A stretch of DNA of 64,000 bases from JBKPNJ01 sp963695705 (GCA_963695705.1 CAVOHB010000009.1:744001-808000), one strand, 5' to 3'; counted from the stretch's first letter, positions 34,798 through 44,776 are shown. Translations and numbers: made by a program. The notes: generated by a model from the letters alone, not told the origin.

Positions 34798-35553
34798 TTA
34801 GTCGATGATGACCAGCTTGATCACGGCGGCGACACCCACGACCACCACGAAGCCGCGAAGGACCGGCGACGGGAGTCGCCGTCCCAGCGTCGCTCCCAGC
34901 TGGCCGCCGATGATCGAGCCGGCGGCAATCAGTACAACGACGTCCCAGGCGACGTCGGCGATCAGGATGAACAGCAGTGCGGCAACGGTGTTGACGATCG
35001 TGGAGAGCACGTTCTTGGCGGCGTTGACTCGCTGCATTCCCTCGTCGAGGCCGATTCCGAGTATCGCGATCAGCAGCACGCCCTGGGCCGCGCCGAAGTA
35101 ACCGCCATACACACCGGCGAGGAACACGAAACCCCAGGTCCACACGGAGCCGTGTGACGGGGCGTCATGCCGGGTGGCGATCCTCGACGTCAACCAGGGC
35201 TGGATCACCACCAGGATGCAGCCGATGAGGATCAGCACCGGCACGATGGCCGAGAACGCCTCGTCGGGCAGGCGCAGCAGTAGCAGGCCGCCGGTGAGCC
35301 CACCGACAGCCGAGGCGGCTCCGAGCCGGATCAGCCGCTGGCGCTGCCCGGCCAGCTCGCGCCGGTAGCCGAGGGCCCCGGAGAAGCCGCCGGGCGCCAG
35401 CCCGATGTTGTTGGACACGTTGGCCACGACCGGTGGGTACCCGATCGCCAGCAGGGTCGGAAAAGTGATGAGTGTTCCCGAACCCACGATGGTGTTGATG
35501 CCGCCCGCTGCGATCCCCGAGACGAATACGGCGATTGCTTCGAGCGGGGTCAC
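34798..35553 (-). CDS. Sulfite exporter TauE/SafE-family membrane protein
   Basis: A 251-aa protein with about eight hydrophobic segments, typical of the TSUP family. Each half carries the family's glycine-rich first helix: 'GGINTIVGSGTLITFPTLL' and 'GVYGGYFGAAQGVLL'. It would move sulfur-containing or organic anions across the membrane. The GTG start at 35553 overlaps the SPFH gene's stop as GTGA, so it is translated from the SPFH mRNA. Copy A of the dispersed repeat lies 10 bp beyond its 3' end. Confidence 0.88.
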   Translation of the reverse strand: MTPLEAIAVFVSGIAAGGINTIVGSGTLITFPTLLAIGYPPVVANVSNNIGLAPGGFSGALGYRRELAGQRQRLIRLGAASAVGGLTGGLLLLRLPDEAFSAIVPVLILIGCILVVIQPWLTSRIATRHDAPSHGSVWTWGFVFLAGVYGGYFGAAQGVLLIAILGIGLDEGMQRVNAAKNVLSTIVNTVAALLFILIADVAWDVVVLIAAGSIIGGQLGATLGRRLPSPVLRGFVVVVGVAAVIKLVIID

Positions 35554-36779
35554 TGCGGCGGTGTCTGCCCTGTCTGCCCTGTCTGCGCTGTTCCGGCCGG
35601 CGGTGCCGGCGGTGCCGGCGGCACCTCCGGCGTCGACGGCTCCGGAGCCGGGGCACCGTCGGCGGTGGCATCGCCAGAATGTCGTATGCGCGGCGTCGCC
35701 GAGGTGCTCATCGAGGCGGCCTCGGCCAGCGCGATCGCGGCGGCGACCTCCTCGTGGGTCTTGCTCAGCGCGGGATCGGCCGCGTCGTCGGCGACTGACC
35801 TGGCCTCTGGCGTGCTGCCCAGCGACACGCGCTTGCGCGTGGTGCCCATTTCAGCGGGTATGCCCTGGGCCGAGCCCAGCGTCGAGCCGAGACCCTCGAG
35901 CGCCCGGGTGATCTCGCTTGGGATGACCCACACCTTGTTGGCATCGCCCTCGGCGATCTTGGGCAGCATCTGCAGGTACTGGTAGGCCAACAGGGACTGG
36001 TCCGGCTGTCCGTCATGGATGGCCTGGAAGACCGTCAGGATGGCCTGCCCCTCACCCTGCGACCGCAGGATGCGTGACTCGCGGTCGGCCTGTGCCCGAA
36101 GGATCAGCGCCTCCCTGTCGCCCTCGGCGGAGAGGATGGCCGACTGCTTCTGCCCTTCGGCGGTGAGGATCGCGGACTGGCGCATGCCCTCGGCGGTCAA
36201 GATGGCGGCGCGCTTGTCCCGGTCGGCGCGCATGGCCTTCTCCATCGAGTCCTTGATCGACGGCGGTGGGTCGATGCCCTTGAGCTCGACGCGGTTGACC
36301 CGGATCCCCCACGGCCCGGTCGCCTCGTCGAGCACGCCGCGCAGCGCCTGGTTGATCGAGTCGCGGCTGGTGAGCGCCTGCTCGAGATCCATGCCGCCGA
36401 TGATGTTTCGCAGTGTCGTCATCGTCAGCTGCTCGATCGCCTGGATGTAGTTGGCGATCTCGTACGTCGCCGCGACCGGGTTGGTCACCTGGAAGTAGAT
36501 GACGGTATCGATGGACACCACCAGGTTGTCCTCGGTGATCACCGGCTGGGGTGGGAACGACACAACGGTCTCACGAAGGTCGATCATGTACCGGACCTTG
36601 TCGACGAACGGCGTGACCACGTTGAGACCCGCTGGCAGTGTGTTCTTGTACTTGCCGAACCGTTCAACGATCCCGGCTCGGGCCTGTGGCACGATCCGCA
36701 CCGTCTTGGCAAGCACGAGCACAACCAGCGCCGCGAGCAACCCGAAGATCACCAGCGCGGCAATTGCACTACTGTCCAT
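35550..36779 (-). CDS. SPFH/Band 7 (stomatin/prohibitin-type) protein
   Basis: A 409-aa protein with one N-terminal membrane helix (about 5-25), an SPFH domain (about 28-190: 'IVPQARAGIVERFGKYKNTL', 'YFQVTNPVAATYEIANY') and a long Glu/Ala/Arg helix with repeated 'ILTAEG' units (about 200-265). The C-terminus is proline-rich and probably disordered. SPFH proteins organise membrane microdomains. Their common partner NfeD is encoded 155 bp upstream on the same strand. The ATG at 36779 follows GGATGGAG. Confidence 0.92.
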   Translation of the reverse strand: MDSSAIAALVIFGLLAALVVLVLAKTVRIVPQARAGIVERFGKYKNTLPAGLNVVTPFVDKVRYMIDLRETVVSFPPQPVITEDNLVVSIDTVIYFQVTNPVAATYEIANYIQAIEQLTMTTLRNIIGGMDLEQALTSRDSINQALRGVLDEATGPWGIRVNRVELKGIDPPPSIKDSMEKAMRADRDKRAAILTAEGMRQSAILTAEGQKQSAILSAEGDREALILRAQADRESRILRSQGEGQAILTVFQAIHDGQPDQSLLAYQYLQMLPKIAEGDANKVWVIPSEITRALEGLGSTLGSAQGIPAEMGTTRKRVSLGSTPEARSVADDAADPALSKTHEEVAAAIALAEAASMSTSATPRIRHSGDATADGAPAPEPSTPEVPPAPPAPPAGTAQTGQTGQTPPQ

Positions 36780-36934
36780 GACCACTCCATCCCCGAGTCC
36801 ATGAGCGGGCCGACGACGCCGGTGAAAAGAGCACCGGTTGTCAGAAACCCTGTCAGCAAGTAAACACCCGCCCTCGGCCGATTCCACGGCCCGGACCGGC
36901 GGCGAGCCGGGCTACGGCGACCGGGGCCGCAGTG

Positions 36935-37402
36935 TCAGGTCAGCTCATCGGGTGGCGGCTGCACCTGATAGACGACCGCGGTTGCACCGTCGATCTCGAA
37001 GACATCGACCGTCGCGCCGGGTGCGATCACCGATTCGTCATAGGACCGGGCGGACCACAGCTGGCCGCCCAGCTTGACCCTCCCGTTCATGGCGTCGACC
37101 TGCTCGAGCACGAGTGCGGACTTGCCCACCAGTCCTGCGTGGCCCGTCCTGAGCTCGGGGCCGGAGTGCAACCGGCGCACGATGTTCGGGCGGATGAGTC
37201 CCAGCATCGCCACCGAGACGATGAGCGACACGACGATCTGGAGGGGCCAGCCCAGCCCTACGGCGGCGACCACCATGCCGCCCAGCGCACCGACCGACAG
37301 CATGAGAAGGATGAGATCCAACGAGATCAACTCGGCCGCCGCCAGGGCCACCGCGAGAGCCAGCCAGGCCGCCCAGGCGTTGTTCGACAGCCAATCCATC
37401 AT
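36935..37402 (-). CDS. NfeD-family membrane protein
   Basis: A 155-aa protein with three to four membrane helices (residues ~8-75) and a C-terminal OB-fold (about 90-145: 'GLVGKSALVLEQVDAMNGRVKLGGQLWSA' region, 'GATVDVFEIDGATAVV'). This is the short NfeD form that works with SPFH proteins, which lie directly downstream here. ATG codons at 37402 and 37399 are adjacent and either could be used. Confidence 0.9.
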   Translation of the reverse strand: MMDWLSNNAWAAWLALAVALAAAELISLDLILLMLSVGALGGMVVAAVGLGWPLQIVVSLIVSVAMLGLIRPNIVRRLHSGPELRTGHAGLVGKSALVLEQVDAMNGRVKLGGQLWSARSYDESVIAPGATVDVFEIDGATAVVYQVQPPPDELT

Positions 37403-37438
37403 GCTTCGAGATTAGCCCACCCACCGGCAACGACCGGG

Positions 37439-38242
37439 CTAAACGAGCCGGTGCAGCGGCGCCTTGCCGCGAGCTGCCCAGCGGCCGTCACGGTGCTCCA
37501 GAGCCAGCGACATCCCGAACGTCTCCGACAGCGTCTCCTCGCTCAGCGTCGTGTCCAGCGGTCCGGAGGCGACCACGCGACCCTCGCGGAGCAGCAGGGT
37601 GTGCGTGAAGCCAGGTGGGATCTCTTCCACGTGATGGCTGACCAGCACAGTAGCCGGCGCCGTCTCGTCCGCTGCCAGCGCCGAGAGCGTCCCGAGCAGC
37701 GCCTCGCGGCCGCCGAGGTCGAGCCCGGCGGCTGGCTCGTCGAGCAGGAGAAGCTCGGGGTCGGTCATCAGGGCGCGGGCGATCTGGACTCGTTTGCGCT
37801 CACCCTCGCTGAGGGTTCCGAACGTCCGGTCGGCCAGATGGGAGACGCCGACCTCCGTCAAGAGCTCGGCTGCCCGGCGGTGGTCGAGATCGTCGTAGTG
37901 CTCGCGCCACCGGCCGATCACGGCATACGACGCGGACACGACCACGTCGCGTACCAGCTCGGATGGGGGGATGCGCTCGGCCAGCGCCGCCGAGGTTAGT
38001 CCGATGCGGGGGCGTAGCTCGAACACGTCGATCGTTCCCAGCACTTCACCGAGAATCCCGGCCACCCCGGTCGTGGGGTGGATCTGTGCCGCCACGACCT
38101 GGAGCAGCGTTGTCTTACCGGCGCCGTTCGGGCCGAGGATGGTCCAGCGTTCGTCCTCCTCCACCTCCCAGGAGATGCCGTCGAGGAGCCGCGATCCGCC
38201 GCGGACGACGCTGACGTCGGCGAGCTCGAGTACTGCGCCCAA
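37439..38242 (-). CDS. ABC transporter ATP-binding protein (Rv3041c-like)
   Basis: A 267-aa ATPase without membrane partner. Walker A is 'GPNGAGKTTLLQVV', the signature is 'LSEGERKRVQIARALM', and Walker B is 'LLLLDEPAAGLD'. The unusual LSEGE signature and 'LLREGRVVASGPLDTTLSEETL' resemble the ABC ATPase found beside serB2 in mycobacteria, consistent with the neighbouring genes. The TTG at 38242 is chosen because GAGGGG lies 7 bp upstream and the family sequence begins there; the frame is open far upstream through non-coding DNA. Confidence 0.88.
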   Translation of the reverse strand: MGAVLELADVSVVRGGSRLLDGISWEVEEDERWTILGPNGAGKTTLLQVVAAQIHPTTGVAGILGEVLGTIDVFELRPRIGLTSAALAERIPPSELVRDVVVSASYAVIGRWREHYDDLDHRRAAELLTEVGVSHLADRTFGTLSEGERKRVQIARALMTDPELLLLDEPAAGLDLGGREALLGTLSALAADETAPATVLVSHHVEEIPPGFTHTLLLREGRVVASGPLDTTLSEETLSETFGMSLALEHRDGRWAARGKAPLHRLV

Positions 38243-38347
38243 TGGATCCCCTCGGTAACGCGGTCGCCGGATGCGCCGCCGGAATGACGCCGCCCGGAAT
38301 GACATCGCAAACCTACCGGGACGTCGGCGGGACCGTACGCTGACAGG

Positions 38348-39079
38348 GTGCCTGATCTCCCGCGAGCGGTCCGCTTCGTCACCTGGTACAACGCCTGGCA
38401 GCAGGGGGCCACCAGTCTTGACGAGGCGCATGACGCGATCCGTGCTAGTGATGCCGCGCACCACGTCTCGGGCCTGAAGGCGGACGGTGGCACCGTCGGG
38501 TTGATGCTCGCCTTGGGGAGACTGGGCAAGCAGGGCGCCGACTCGGCCCGGCTCGCGCTCCCGGCACCCGGCGACCCGCTGGGACTCGGCGGTCCTGCCC
38601 GCTTCAACGGCGAGGCGATCGTCGCGGGCGAGGCCGTGCTGCTCCCCGGTGCCGGATGCGGGCTGGTTCCGACCATGGCGGGTCGTGGTGTTGTCTGGCA
38701 GGCCTATGACGCGCTCGAGCCGCGGGAGTCTCCGGACCTTGCCGAGGCCGACCGGGCGCTGCGCGCCTCGCTGGTGTCGAGCGCCCGGCAGCTCGCCGAT
38801 CTCGACGTCGCGAGCTGGCAGCCGCAGGCGGCGGACGCCCTGGTCAGCCTGCGCGGCCGGGACCGGCTGGAGCACTGGGCCCCTGGCTATCCGGGAGCGG
38901 CGTTGGCGGTCGCGGCAACCGCGCTGCGCTGCCGCTGGATCGTCGACCTCGCCCTCGACGACGAAGGCGGAGCGCTGACAGCAGACCAGGCGGCGAAGCG
39001 GCGAACGGCTCTCGTGCCCCTGGACCGGGCTGCCCGCCGCGGCCTGGTCGCCGCCTGCTCGACCCCACGGACGGACTAG
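38348..39079 (+). CDS. Conserved actinobacterial hypothetical protein
   Basis: A 243-aa soluble protein, GTG start at 38348. No catalytic motif is recognised. Its codon bias and position, divergent from the ABC ATPase and 11 bp upstream of serB, indicate a real gene. The N-terminal half ('RFVTWYNAWQQGATSLDEAHDAI') and the centre ('LLPGAGCGLVPTMAGRGVVWQAYDA' region) look like a compact globular fold. Co-transcription with serB is likely. Function unknown. Confidence 0.75.
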   Translation: MPDLPRAVRFVTWYNAWQQGATSLDEAHDAIRASDAAHHVSGLKADGGTVGLMLALGRLGKQGADSARLALPAPGDPLGLGGPARFNGEAIVAGEAVLLPGAGCGLVPTMAGRGVVWQAYDALEPRESPDLAEADRALRASLVSSARQLADLDVASWQPQAADALVSLRGRDRLEHWAPGYPGAALAVAATALRCRWIVDLALDDEGGALTADQAAKRRTALVPLDRAARRGLVAACSTPRTD

Positions 39080-39090
39080 CCGAAGCCGCC

Positions 39091-40299
39091 ATGGACGACA
39101 AGCCGACGTTGCTGGTCACGCTGGTCGGTCGGGACCGGCCGGGCGTGACGACGGCCGTGTTCTCAGCGCTGCAAGGGTTTCCCGTCGAGGTGCTCGACAT
39201 CGAGCAGGTCGTCCTGCGCGGCCGGCTCGTTCTCGGCCTGCTCATCACGCTTCCGCGCAAACACGAGGCTTTGCGCACCGTGATGAGCTCGGTAGCGCAG
39301 GGTCTGGGTCTGGACGCGGAGTTCGAGGTGGGGACGGGCGACAGCCAGCCGCGTCGCGAGGGTCGAAGCCACGTGACGGTGCTCGGTGCGCCGCTGCGGC
39401 CGGGCGCGGTCGCCGCGATCGCCGGGCGGGTCGCGGACACCGGCGCCAACATCGACCGCATCGTGCGGATGGCCCGCTACCCGATCACCGCGATCGAGTT
39501 CCATGTCTCGGGTACGCCACCGGATGTGCTCCGACTGGCCCTGGCCGCGGAGGCGGCTCGCCAGCAGGTCGATGTCGCGGTCCAGCACGCCGGCCTGCAG
39601 CGACATGGCATGCGCCTGATCGTCATCGACGTCGACTCCACACTGGTGCAGGGCGAGGTGATCGAGATGCTCGCCGCACGGGCGGACTGCCAGGACGAGG
39701 TCGCCCGTATCACCGAGCTGGCGATGCGGGGAGACCTCGACTTCACCGAGGCGCTCCGCCGTCGTGTCGCCCTGCTCGCGGGGCTGGACGAGAAGGTTCT
39801 CCAGGCGGTCTACGGCGAGCTCGAGCTGGCGCCCGGCGCCCGGACACTGGTGCGAACGCTCAAGCGGCTCGGCTACCGGTTCGCGATCGTCAGCGGGGGC
39901 TTCTCCCAGGTGACCGATCAGCTGGCGGCCGACCTCGGCATCGACTTCGCGGCGTCCAACACCCTGGAGATCGTGAACGGCCGGCTGACCGGCCGGATCA
40001 CCGGACCCGTCCTGGACCGCGCCGGCAAGGCGGAGGCACTCCGGCGCTTCGCCGACAGTGCGGGTGTGCCGATCAGCCAGACCATCGCGATCGGCGACGG
40101 TGCCAACGACCTGGACATGCTCGCCGCGGCAGGTCTGGGCATCGCCTTCAACGCCAAGCCGGTGGTACGGGAGGCCGCAGACACCGCGGTCAACGTTCCG
40201 TACCTCGACGCGATCCTCTATCTGCTGGGGATCAGCAGGGAGGAGATCGAGGCGGCCGACGCGGCGACCGGCCTGCACACCCCGGCCCCGCCGGTCTAG
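39091..40299 (+). CDS. serB: Phosphoserine phosphatase SerB (two ACT domains plus HAD)
   Basis: A 402-aa enzyme for the last step of serine synthesis. Two N-terminal ACT-type domains (about 6-85 and 95-165: 'TLLVTLVGRDRPGVTTAVF', 'VTVLGAPLRPGAVAAIAGRV') bind amino acids for feedback control. The HAD domain has the nucleophile motif DVDSTLVQGE (DxDxT, from residue 180), 'IVSGGFSQV' and 'AIGDGANDLDMLAAAGLG'. This is the mycobacterial SerB2 architecture. ATG start at 39091; its 3' end overlaps the convergent sixA-like gene by 4 bp. Confidence 0.94.
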   Translation: MDDKPTLLVTLVGRDRPGVTTAVFSALQGFPVEVLDIEQVVLRGRLVLGLLITLPRKHEALRTVMSSVAQGLGLDAEFEVGTGDSQPRREGRSHVTVLGAPLRPGAVAAIAGRVADTGANIDRIVRMARYPITAIEFHVSGTPPDVLRLALAAEAARQQVDVAVQHAGLQRHGMRLIVIDVDSTLVQGEVIEMLAARADCQDEVARITELAMRGDLDFTEALRRRVALLAGLDEKVLQAVYGELELAPGARTLVRTLKRLGYRFAIVSGGFSQVTDQLAADLGIDFAASNTLEIVNGRLTGRITGPVLDRAGKAEALRRFADSAGVPISQTIAIGDGANDLDMLAAAGLGIAFNAKPVVREAADTAVNVPYLDAILYLLGISREEIEAADAATGLHTPAPPV

Positions 40300-40802
40300 C
40301 CCCGCCCGACCCCGAACTCAGTCAGCCGCGCGGTCCCCGCGGCGAGCGCCGACCACGCGCCGCTCAGCGAGAACACCGCGAACGCCGAGGTAGGAAAATC
40401 CTCGTCCATGCTCTTGCCGGCGTCGCGATCTCCCTCGCCATCGTCGACCAGGTGGGCCAGCGCGGCCATCGTCGGGTTGTGACCCACGACGACCAGCGAC
40501 TCCACGTCGTCGTCCGTGGCGCGGATCAGCTCGAGGGCCGTCTCCTCGTCAGCGGAGTAGAGCGTGTCGTCGAGCCGGGGATCGAGCTCGAGGCCCAGTC
40601 CCCTCGCCGCACCCTCCCAGGTCTGCCGGGCGCGCGCGGCCGACGACACGAGTGCCTGTTGCGGCTCGACGCCGAGCCGGGCGAGCATTTCGCCGACCGC
40701 CTCCGCGTCACGCCGACCGCGTTCGTTCAGCGATCGCGACCGGTCGTCCACCGCCGATTTCTCTGCCTTCGAGTGCCGAAGTATCACCAGTTCTCGGGCC
40801 AT
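40296..40802 (-). CDS. SixA-type histidine phosphatase
   Basis: A 168-aa protein of the histidine phosphatase (phosphoglycerate mutase-like) superfamily. It has 'LVILRHSKAEK' with the phosphate-accepting RH pair near residue 10 and the second histidine in 'VVVGHNPTMAALAHL'. SixA removes phosphate from histidine or small substrates. The ATG at 40802 gives the usual 5-residue lead to the RH motif. It is divergent from the cyanophycinase gene (177-bp gap). Confidence 0.9.
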   Translation of the reverse strand: MARELVILRHSKAEKSAVDDRSRSLNERGRRDAEAVGEMLARLGVEPQQALVSSAARARQTWEGAARGLGLELDPRLDDTLYSADEETALELIRATDDDVESLVVVGHNPTMAALAHLVDDGEGDRDAGKSMDEDFPTSAFAVFSLSGAWSALAAGTARLTEFGVGRG

Positions 40803-40979
40803 GCCGACACGGTAGCCGGTGGGAGAGCCGCCTTTCCGACAGCCCGCTCGGTCGGCGCAGACCACCTCGGCGGGCCGCGGTTCGGACCGACGGTCAGGCA
40901 GCGGAACGCTCGTCGCTGCGAGATGCGTCCATCACCGCGTCGGGCTCATCCGCGCAGGCAAGCACATAGGCTGAGCGCC

Positions 40980-41951
40980 ATGTCTGCCGGAGACCGCCCC
41001 GCTGGCCCTGGCCCGCTGATCGCCATCGGCGGCGCCGAGGACAAGGTCGGACGCCGCGCTGTCCTGCAGGAGTTCGTGACCCGTGCGGGCGGCCGGGCCG
41101 CCCGGATCACGGTCGTGCCGACCGCGTCGTCGTTGGGTCCGGAGATCCTGGAGCTCTACCTGGCGCTGTTCCGCACGCTGGGTGCGACCGCCGTCGTGGG
41201 TGCGCGACCGGAGACCCGCCGCCAGGCCAATGACTCCCAGATGGTCTCACTGCTTGACGGTGCGACCGGCATCTTCATGACGGGTGGCAACCAGCTCAAG
41301 CTGTCGCAGGTCATCGCCGGCACCCGGTTCGGCGACGCGATCCTCGCCGCGAACGCGGCCGGTGCGGCCGTCGGTGGAACCTCCGCGGGCGCGAGCATCC
41401 TGTCGAGCCACATGGTGGCGTTCGGGTCGGGTGGCGCGACACCGAAGCAACGGATGACGCAGCTGGCCGCCGGTCTCGGCCTCGTCAGGTCCTGCGTCAT
41501 CGACCAGCACTTCGACCAGCGCAACCGGTACGGCCGGCTGACGATGCTCGTCGCGCAGTCGCCGTCCCTGCTCGGGCTCGGCGTCGACGAGGACACCGCG
41601 GCGATCATCACCGACGGCCACCTGCTCGGTGTCACCGGTCGGGGTGCGGTCACGGTGCTGGACGGCACACACGTCCGTTCCAATGCCCATGAGGCGAAAC
41701 GGACAGCGCCGCTCCTGGTGTCGGGTGCGATCCTGCACGTGCTTCCGGCCGGGTCGGTGTTCGACCTGACCGCCCGGTCGTTGCTCGCCGCGCCAAGTAG
41801 CGTAGTGCTGGCCGAGCCTGGCGAGCTGGTCGAGACGGGCCCCGCGATCAGCGCGCTGGCCAAGGACATCGCCTCCGAAGGGGTGTCACCATCAAACCTC
41901 CGCCGGCGGCGTCGCAGGGCATCGCACAGGCAGGAAGGTGAGCGGTCGTGA
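40980..41951 (+). CDS. cphB: Cyanophycinase
   Basis: A 323-aa serine peptidase of the S51 family that cuts cyanophycin (a poly-Asp backbone with Arg side chains) into Asp-Arg dipeptides. The nucleophile is Ser135 in 'GGTSAGASIL', with 'LIAIGGAEDKVG' at the N-terminus and 'VIDQHFDQRNRYGRL' and 'LGLGVDEDTA' as further family motifs. The ATG at 40980 fits the family start. There is no signal peptide, so it is the intracellular type. Its stop overlaps the cphA GTG as GTGA, so turnover and synthesis enzymes are co-translated. Confidence 0.93.
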   Translation: MSAGDRPAGPGPLIAIGGAEDKVGRRAVLQEFVTRAGGRAARITVVPTASSLGPEILELYLALFRTLGATAVVGARPETRRQANDSQMVSLLDGATGIFMTGGNQLKLSQVIAGTRFGDAILAANAAGAAVGGTSAGASILSSHMVAFGSGGATPKQRMTQLAAGLGLVRSCVIDQHFDQRNRYGRLTMLVAQSPSLLGLGVDEDTAAIITDGHLLGVTGRGAVTVLDGTHVRSNAHEAKRTAPLLVSGAILHVLPAGSVFDLTARSLLAAPSSVVLAEPGELVETGPAISALAKDIASEGVSPSNLRRRRRRASHRQEGERS

Positions 41952-44776
41952 CCGACCAGCAGACCACGTCCCCGCAGGCCACGGTGCGGCAGTCGGCCAA
42001 TCCCGCGGCGGATCTGGCCATCGTGGAGACCCGCGTCTACCGCGGCGCGAACGTCTGGTCGTACGAGAAGGCGATCCACCTGGTCGCCGACCTCGGCAGT
42101 CTCGAGGAGTGGCCGAGCAACACGCTGCCCGGGTTCACCGACAACCTCCTCCGGATGCTTCCCGGGCTGCGTGAGCACTCGTGCTCCCGCGGCCGGCGTG
42201 GCGGCTTCGTCGAGCGACTCACCGAAGGCACCTGGCTGGGCCACGTCACCGAGCACGTCGCGCTGCAGCTGCAACAGGAGGTCGGCCACGACATGCGGCG
42301 CGGAAAGACCCGCCAGGTGAAGGGGATCCACGGCCGCTACAACGTCGTGTACGGCTATACCGACGAGCAGGTGGGGTTGGCGGCGGCGCGGCTGGCGACC
42401 AGGATCGTCAACCACCTGGTGGAGGTCGACCCGGACTTCGACTTCGACGAGGAGCTGGAGCGGTTCATCGTACGCGCCGAGCGCACGGCGTTCGGCCCGT
42501 CGACACAGGCCATCCTGGACGAGGCGATGTCGCGTGACATCCCCTGGATCCGGCTCAACCAGCACTCCCTGGTGCAGCTCGGCCAAGGCGTCCACCAGAA
42601 GCGCATCCGGGCCACCATGACATCGCAGACGTCGGCGATCGCGGTCGATGTGGCCTCCGACAAGGAGCTGACGACCCGGCTGCTGGCCGCCGCCGGACTG
42701 CCCGTACCACGATCGGAGTCGGTGCGGACGGTCGACCAGGCGGTGGCGGTGGCGGAGCGTCTCGGGTATCCGGTGGTGTCCAAGCCGCTCGACGGCAACC
42801 ATGGCCGCGGCGTCTGCCTCAACCTCGCCGACGCGGACGCGGTCCGGCAGGCGTTCCCCGACTCCTACGACGAGTCGCGCCGGGGCGTCGTCGTGGTCGA
42901 GAATCTCATTCTGGGCAAGGACTATCGCTGTCTGGTCATCGACGGGCGGATCCAGGCCGTGGCCGAACGCGTACCCGCATCGGTGACCGGTGACGGTGAG
43001 CACACCGTCGAGGAGCTGGTCGAGATGACCAACGCCGACCCGCGGCGCGGAGTCGGCCACGAGAAGGTGCTCACCCGCATCAGGGTCGACGCGGCGGCGG
43101 TGGAGCTGGTCAAGCGGCAGGGCTTCGCGATGGACGACGCGCCGCCGGCCGGGACCGAGATCCGGCTCGCGCTGACCGGCAACATGTCGACCGGTGGCAT
43201 CTCCGTCGACCGCACGATCGAGGCGCATCCGGAGAACATCGAGATCGCCGAGGAGGCGGCCAGGGTCATCGGCCTTGACATCGCCGGGATCGACTTCATC
43301 TGCCCCGACATCACCGAACCGGTCCGCGAGACCGGCGGCGCGATCTGCGAGGTCAATGCCGCCCCGGGATTCCGGATGCACACCCATCCCACGCTGGGCG
43401 ATCCGCAGTTCATCTCCAAGCCGGTCGTCGACATGCTGTTCCCGCCGGGCGCGCCGAGCCGGATACCGATCGTCGCCGTGACCGGGACCAACGGAAAGAC
43501 CACCACGGCACGGATGATCGCGCACGTCTTCAAGGGCATGGGCCGCAAGGTCGGCATGACCTCCACCGACGGCGTCGTCATCGACGAGCGCCTGGTCATC
43601 CGGGCCGACGCCTCCGGCCCGAAGTCAGCGCGCATGGTGCTGCAGAACCCCCGCGTGGACTTCGCGGTCTTCGAGGTGGCTCGGGGCGGGATCCTGCGAG
43701 AGGGTCTGGGGTACGAACGCAACGACGTCGCTGTCGTCCTCAACGTGCAGCCGGACCATCTGGGGCTACGTGGCATCGACACGCTCGAGCAGCTCGCCGA
43801 CGTCAAGGCGGTGCTCGTCGAGGCCGTTCCCCGCAACGGTCATGCCGTTCTCAACGCGGACGACCCGCTGGTCCGGGCGATGCGCCGCCGCTGCTCCGGT
43901 GACGTGGTTTTCTTCAGCATGCTCGGACCCGGCTCGGATGCGTACGAGCTGATCGACAGGCACTGCCGCCGGGGCGGCAAGGCGGTCGTCCTGCGGACCG
44001 GCGAGCGCGGCGAGATGATCGTCGTCCGGCACGGGCGGCGCGAGATGCAGCTGGCGTGGACACACCTGCTGCCGGCCACGTTCGCGGGACGCGCCCGGAT
44101 GAACGTGCAGAACTCCCTCGCCGCGGCGGCGGCGGCATTCGCGGCGGGCGCGCCGTTGCACGACATCCGGCAGGGGCTGCGCACGTTCACCACGTCGTAC
44201 TACCTCTCCCCCGGCCGGCTCAACGAGCTCGAGGTGAACGGCGTCACGGTCATCGTCGACTACTGCCACAACGCACCGAGCATGCTGATGCTCGGCGACT
44301 TCGTGGACCGGATCGGGGACGGGATGGCGCAGAACACCGAGCTCGGCAAGCCGTCGCGGATCGGTGTCATCGCCACCGCCGGGGACCGACGCGACGAGGA
44401 CATGCGCGAGCTCGGGCTGATCGCGGCACGGCACTTCGACGTGACTGTCGTGCGGGAGGACTCCGCGCTGCGCGGGCGCAAGCGTGGCACGACCGCGGAA
44501 CTGGTGGCGGACGGCGTGCGCACGGCGATGGCCGACGGGGCACGGTGCAAGCAGGTGGAGATCGTCCTCGACGAGATCGAAGCGGTGCGCCACGCGATGT
44601 CCCGGGCGAACACGGCGGATCTGGTGGTCCTCTGCGTCGACAAGCACGCGGGCGTGCTGGCGGAGCTGGAACGCTGGTCCCACCAGGCGCAGGCGGGCGC
44701 CGGCTCCGACTACGAGGCGGTCGGCGACCCCGACTTCTCCCCCACCACCCCCTCCTCCGCGATCCGACACTTGTAA
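41948..44776 (+). CDS. cphA: Cyanophycin synthetase
   Basis: A 942-aa enzyme that builds cyanophycin from aspartate and arginine with ATP. Domains: N-terminal CphA-specific part (about 20-215), ATP-grasp (about 220-480; 'VVSKPLDGNHGRGVCLN', 'AGIDFICPDITEPV', 'EVNAAPGFRMH') and a Mur-ligase-like half (about 500-920; VTGTNGKTTT at 511-520). The GTG start overlaps cphB. It is a little longer than typical synthetases; the extra is at the C-terminus, where the last codons ('SAIRHL') are the first unit of a repeated TGTCGGAT array. Nitrogen/carbon storage is the expected role. Confidence 0.94.
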   Translation: MTDQQTTSPQATVRQSANPAADLAIVETRVYRGANVWSYEKAIHLVADLGSLEEWPSNTLPGFTDNLLRMLPGLREHSCSRGRRGGFVERLTEGTWLGHVTEHVALQLQQEVGHDMRRGKTRQVKGIHGRYNVVYGYTDEQVGLAAARLATRIVNHLVEVDPDFDFDEELERFIVRAERTAFGPSTQAILDEAMSRDIPWIRLNQHSLVQLGQGVHQKRIRATMTSQTSAIAVDVASDKELTTRLLAAAGLPVPRSESVRTVDQAVAVAERLGYPVVSKPLDGNHGRGVCLNLADADAVRQAFPDSYDESRRGVVVVENLILGKDYRCLVIDGRIQAVAERVPASVTGDGEHTVEELVEMTNADPRRGVGHEKVLTRIRVDAAAVELVKRQGFAMDDAPPAGTEIRLALTGNMSTGGISVDRTIEAHPENIEIAEEAARVIGLDIAGIDFICPDITEPVRETGGAICEVNAAPGFRMHTHPTLGDPQFISKPVVDMLFPPGAPSRIPIVAVTGTNGKTTTARMIAHVFKGMGRKVGMTSTDGVVIDERLVIRADASGPKSARMVLQNPRVDFAVFEVARGGILREGLGYERNDVAVVLNVQPDHLGLRGIDTLEQLADVKAVLVEAVPRNGHAVLNADDPLVRAMRRRCSGDVVFFSMLGPGSDAYELIDRHCRRGGKAVVLRTGERGEMIVVRHGRREMQLAWTHLLPATFAGRARMNVQNSLAAAAAAFAAGAPLHDIRQGLRTFTTSYYLSPGRLNELEVNGVTVIVDYCHNAPSMLMLGDFVDRIGDGMAQNTELGKPSRIGVIATAGDRRDEDMRELGLIAARHFDVTVVREDSALRGRKRGTTAELVADGVRTAMADGARCKQVEIVLDEIEAVRHAMSRANTADLVVLCVDKHAGVLAELERWSHQAQAGAGSDYEAVGDPDFSPTTPSSAIRHL

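Noticed and set aside
41156..43525. A 789-codon minus-strand open frame
   Set aside because: Lies fully opposite the strongly supported cphB and cphA genes and shows no domain.
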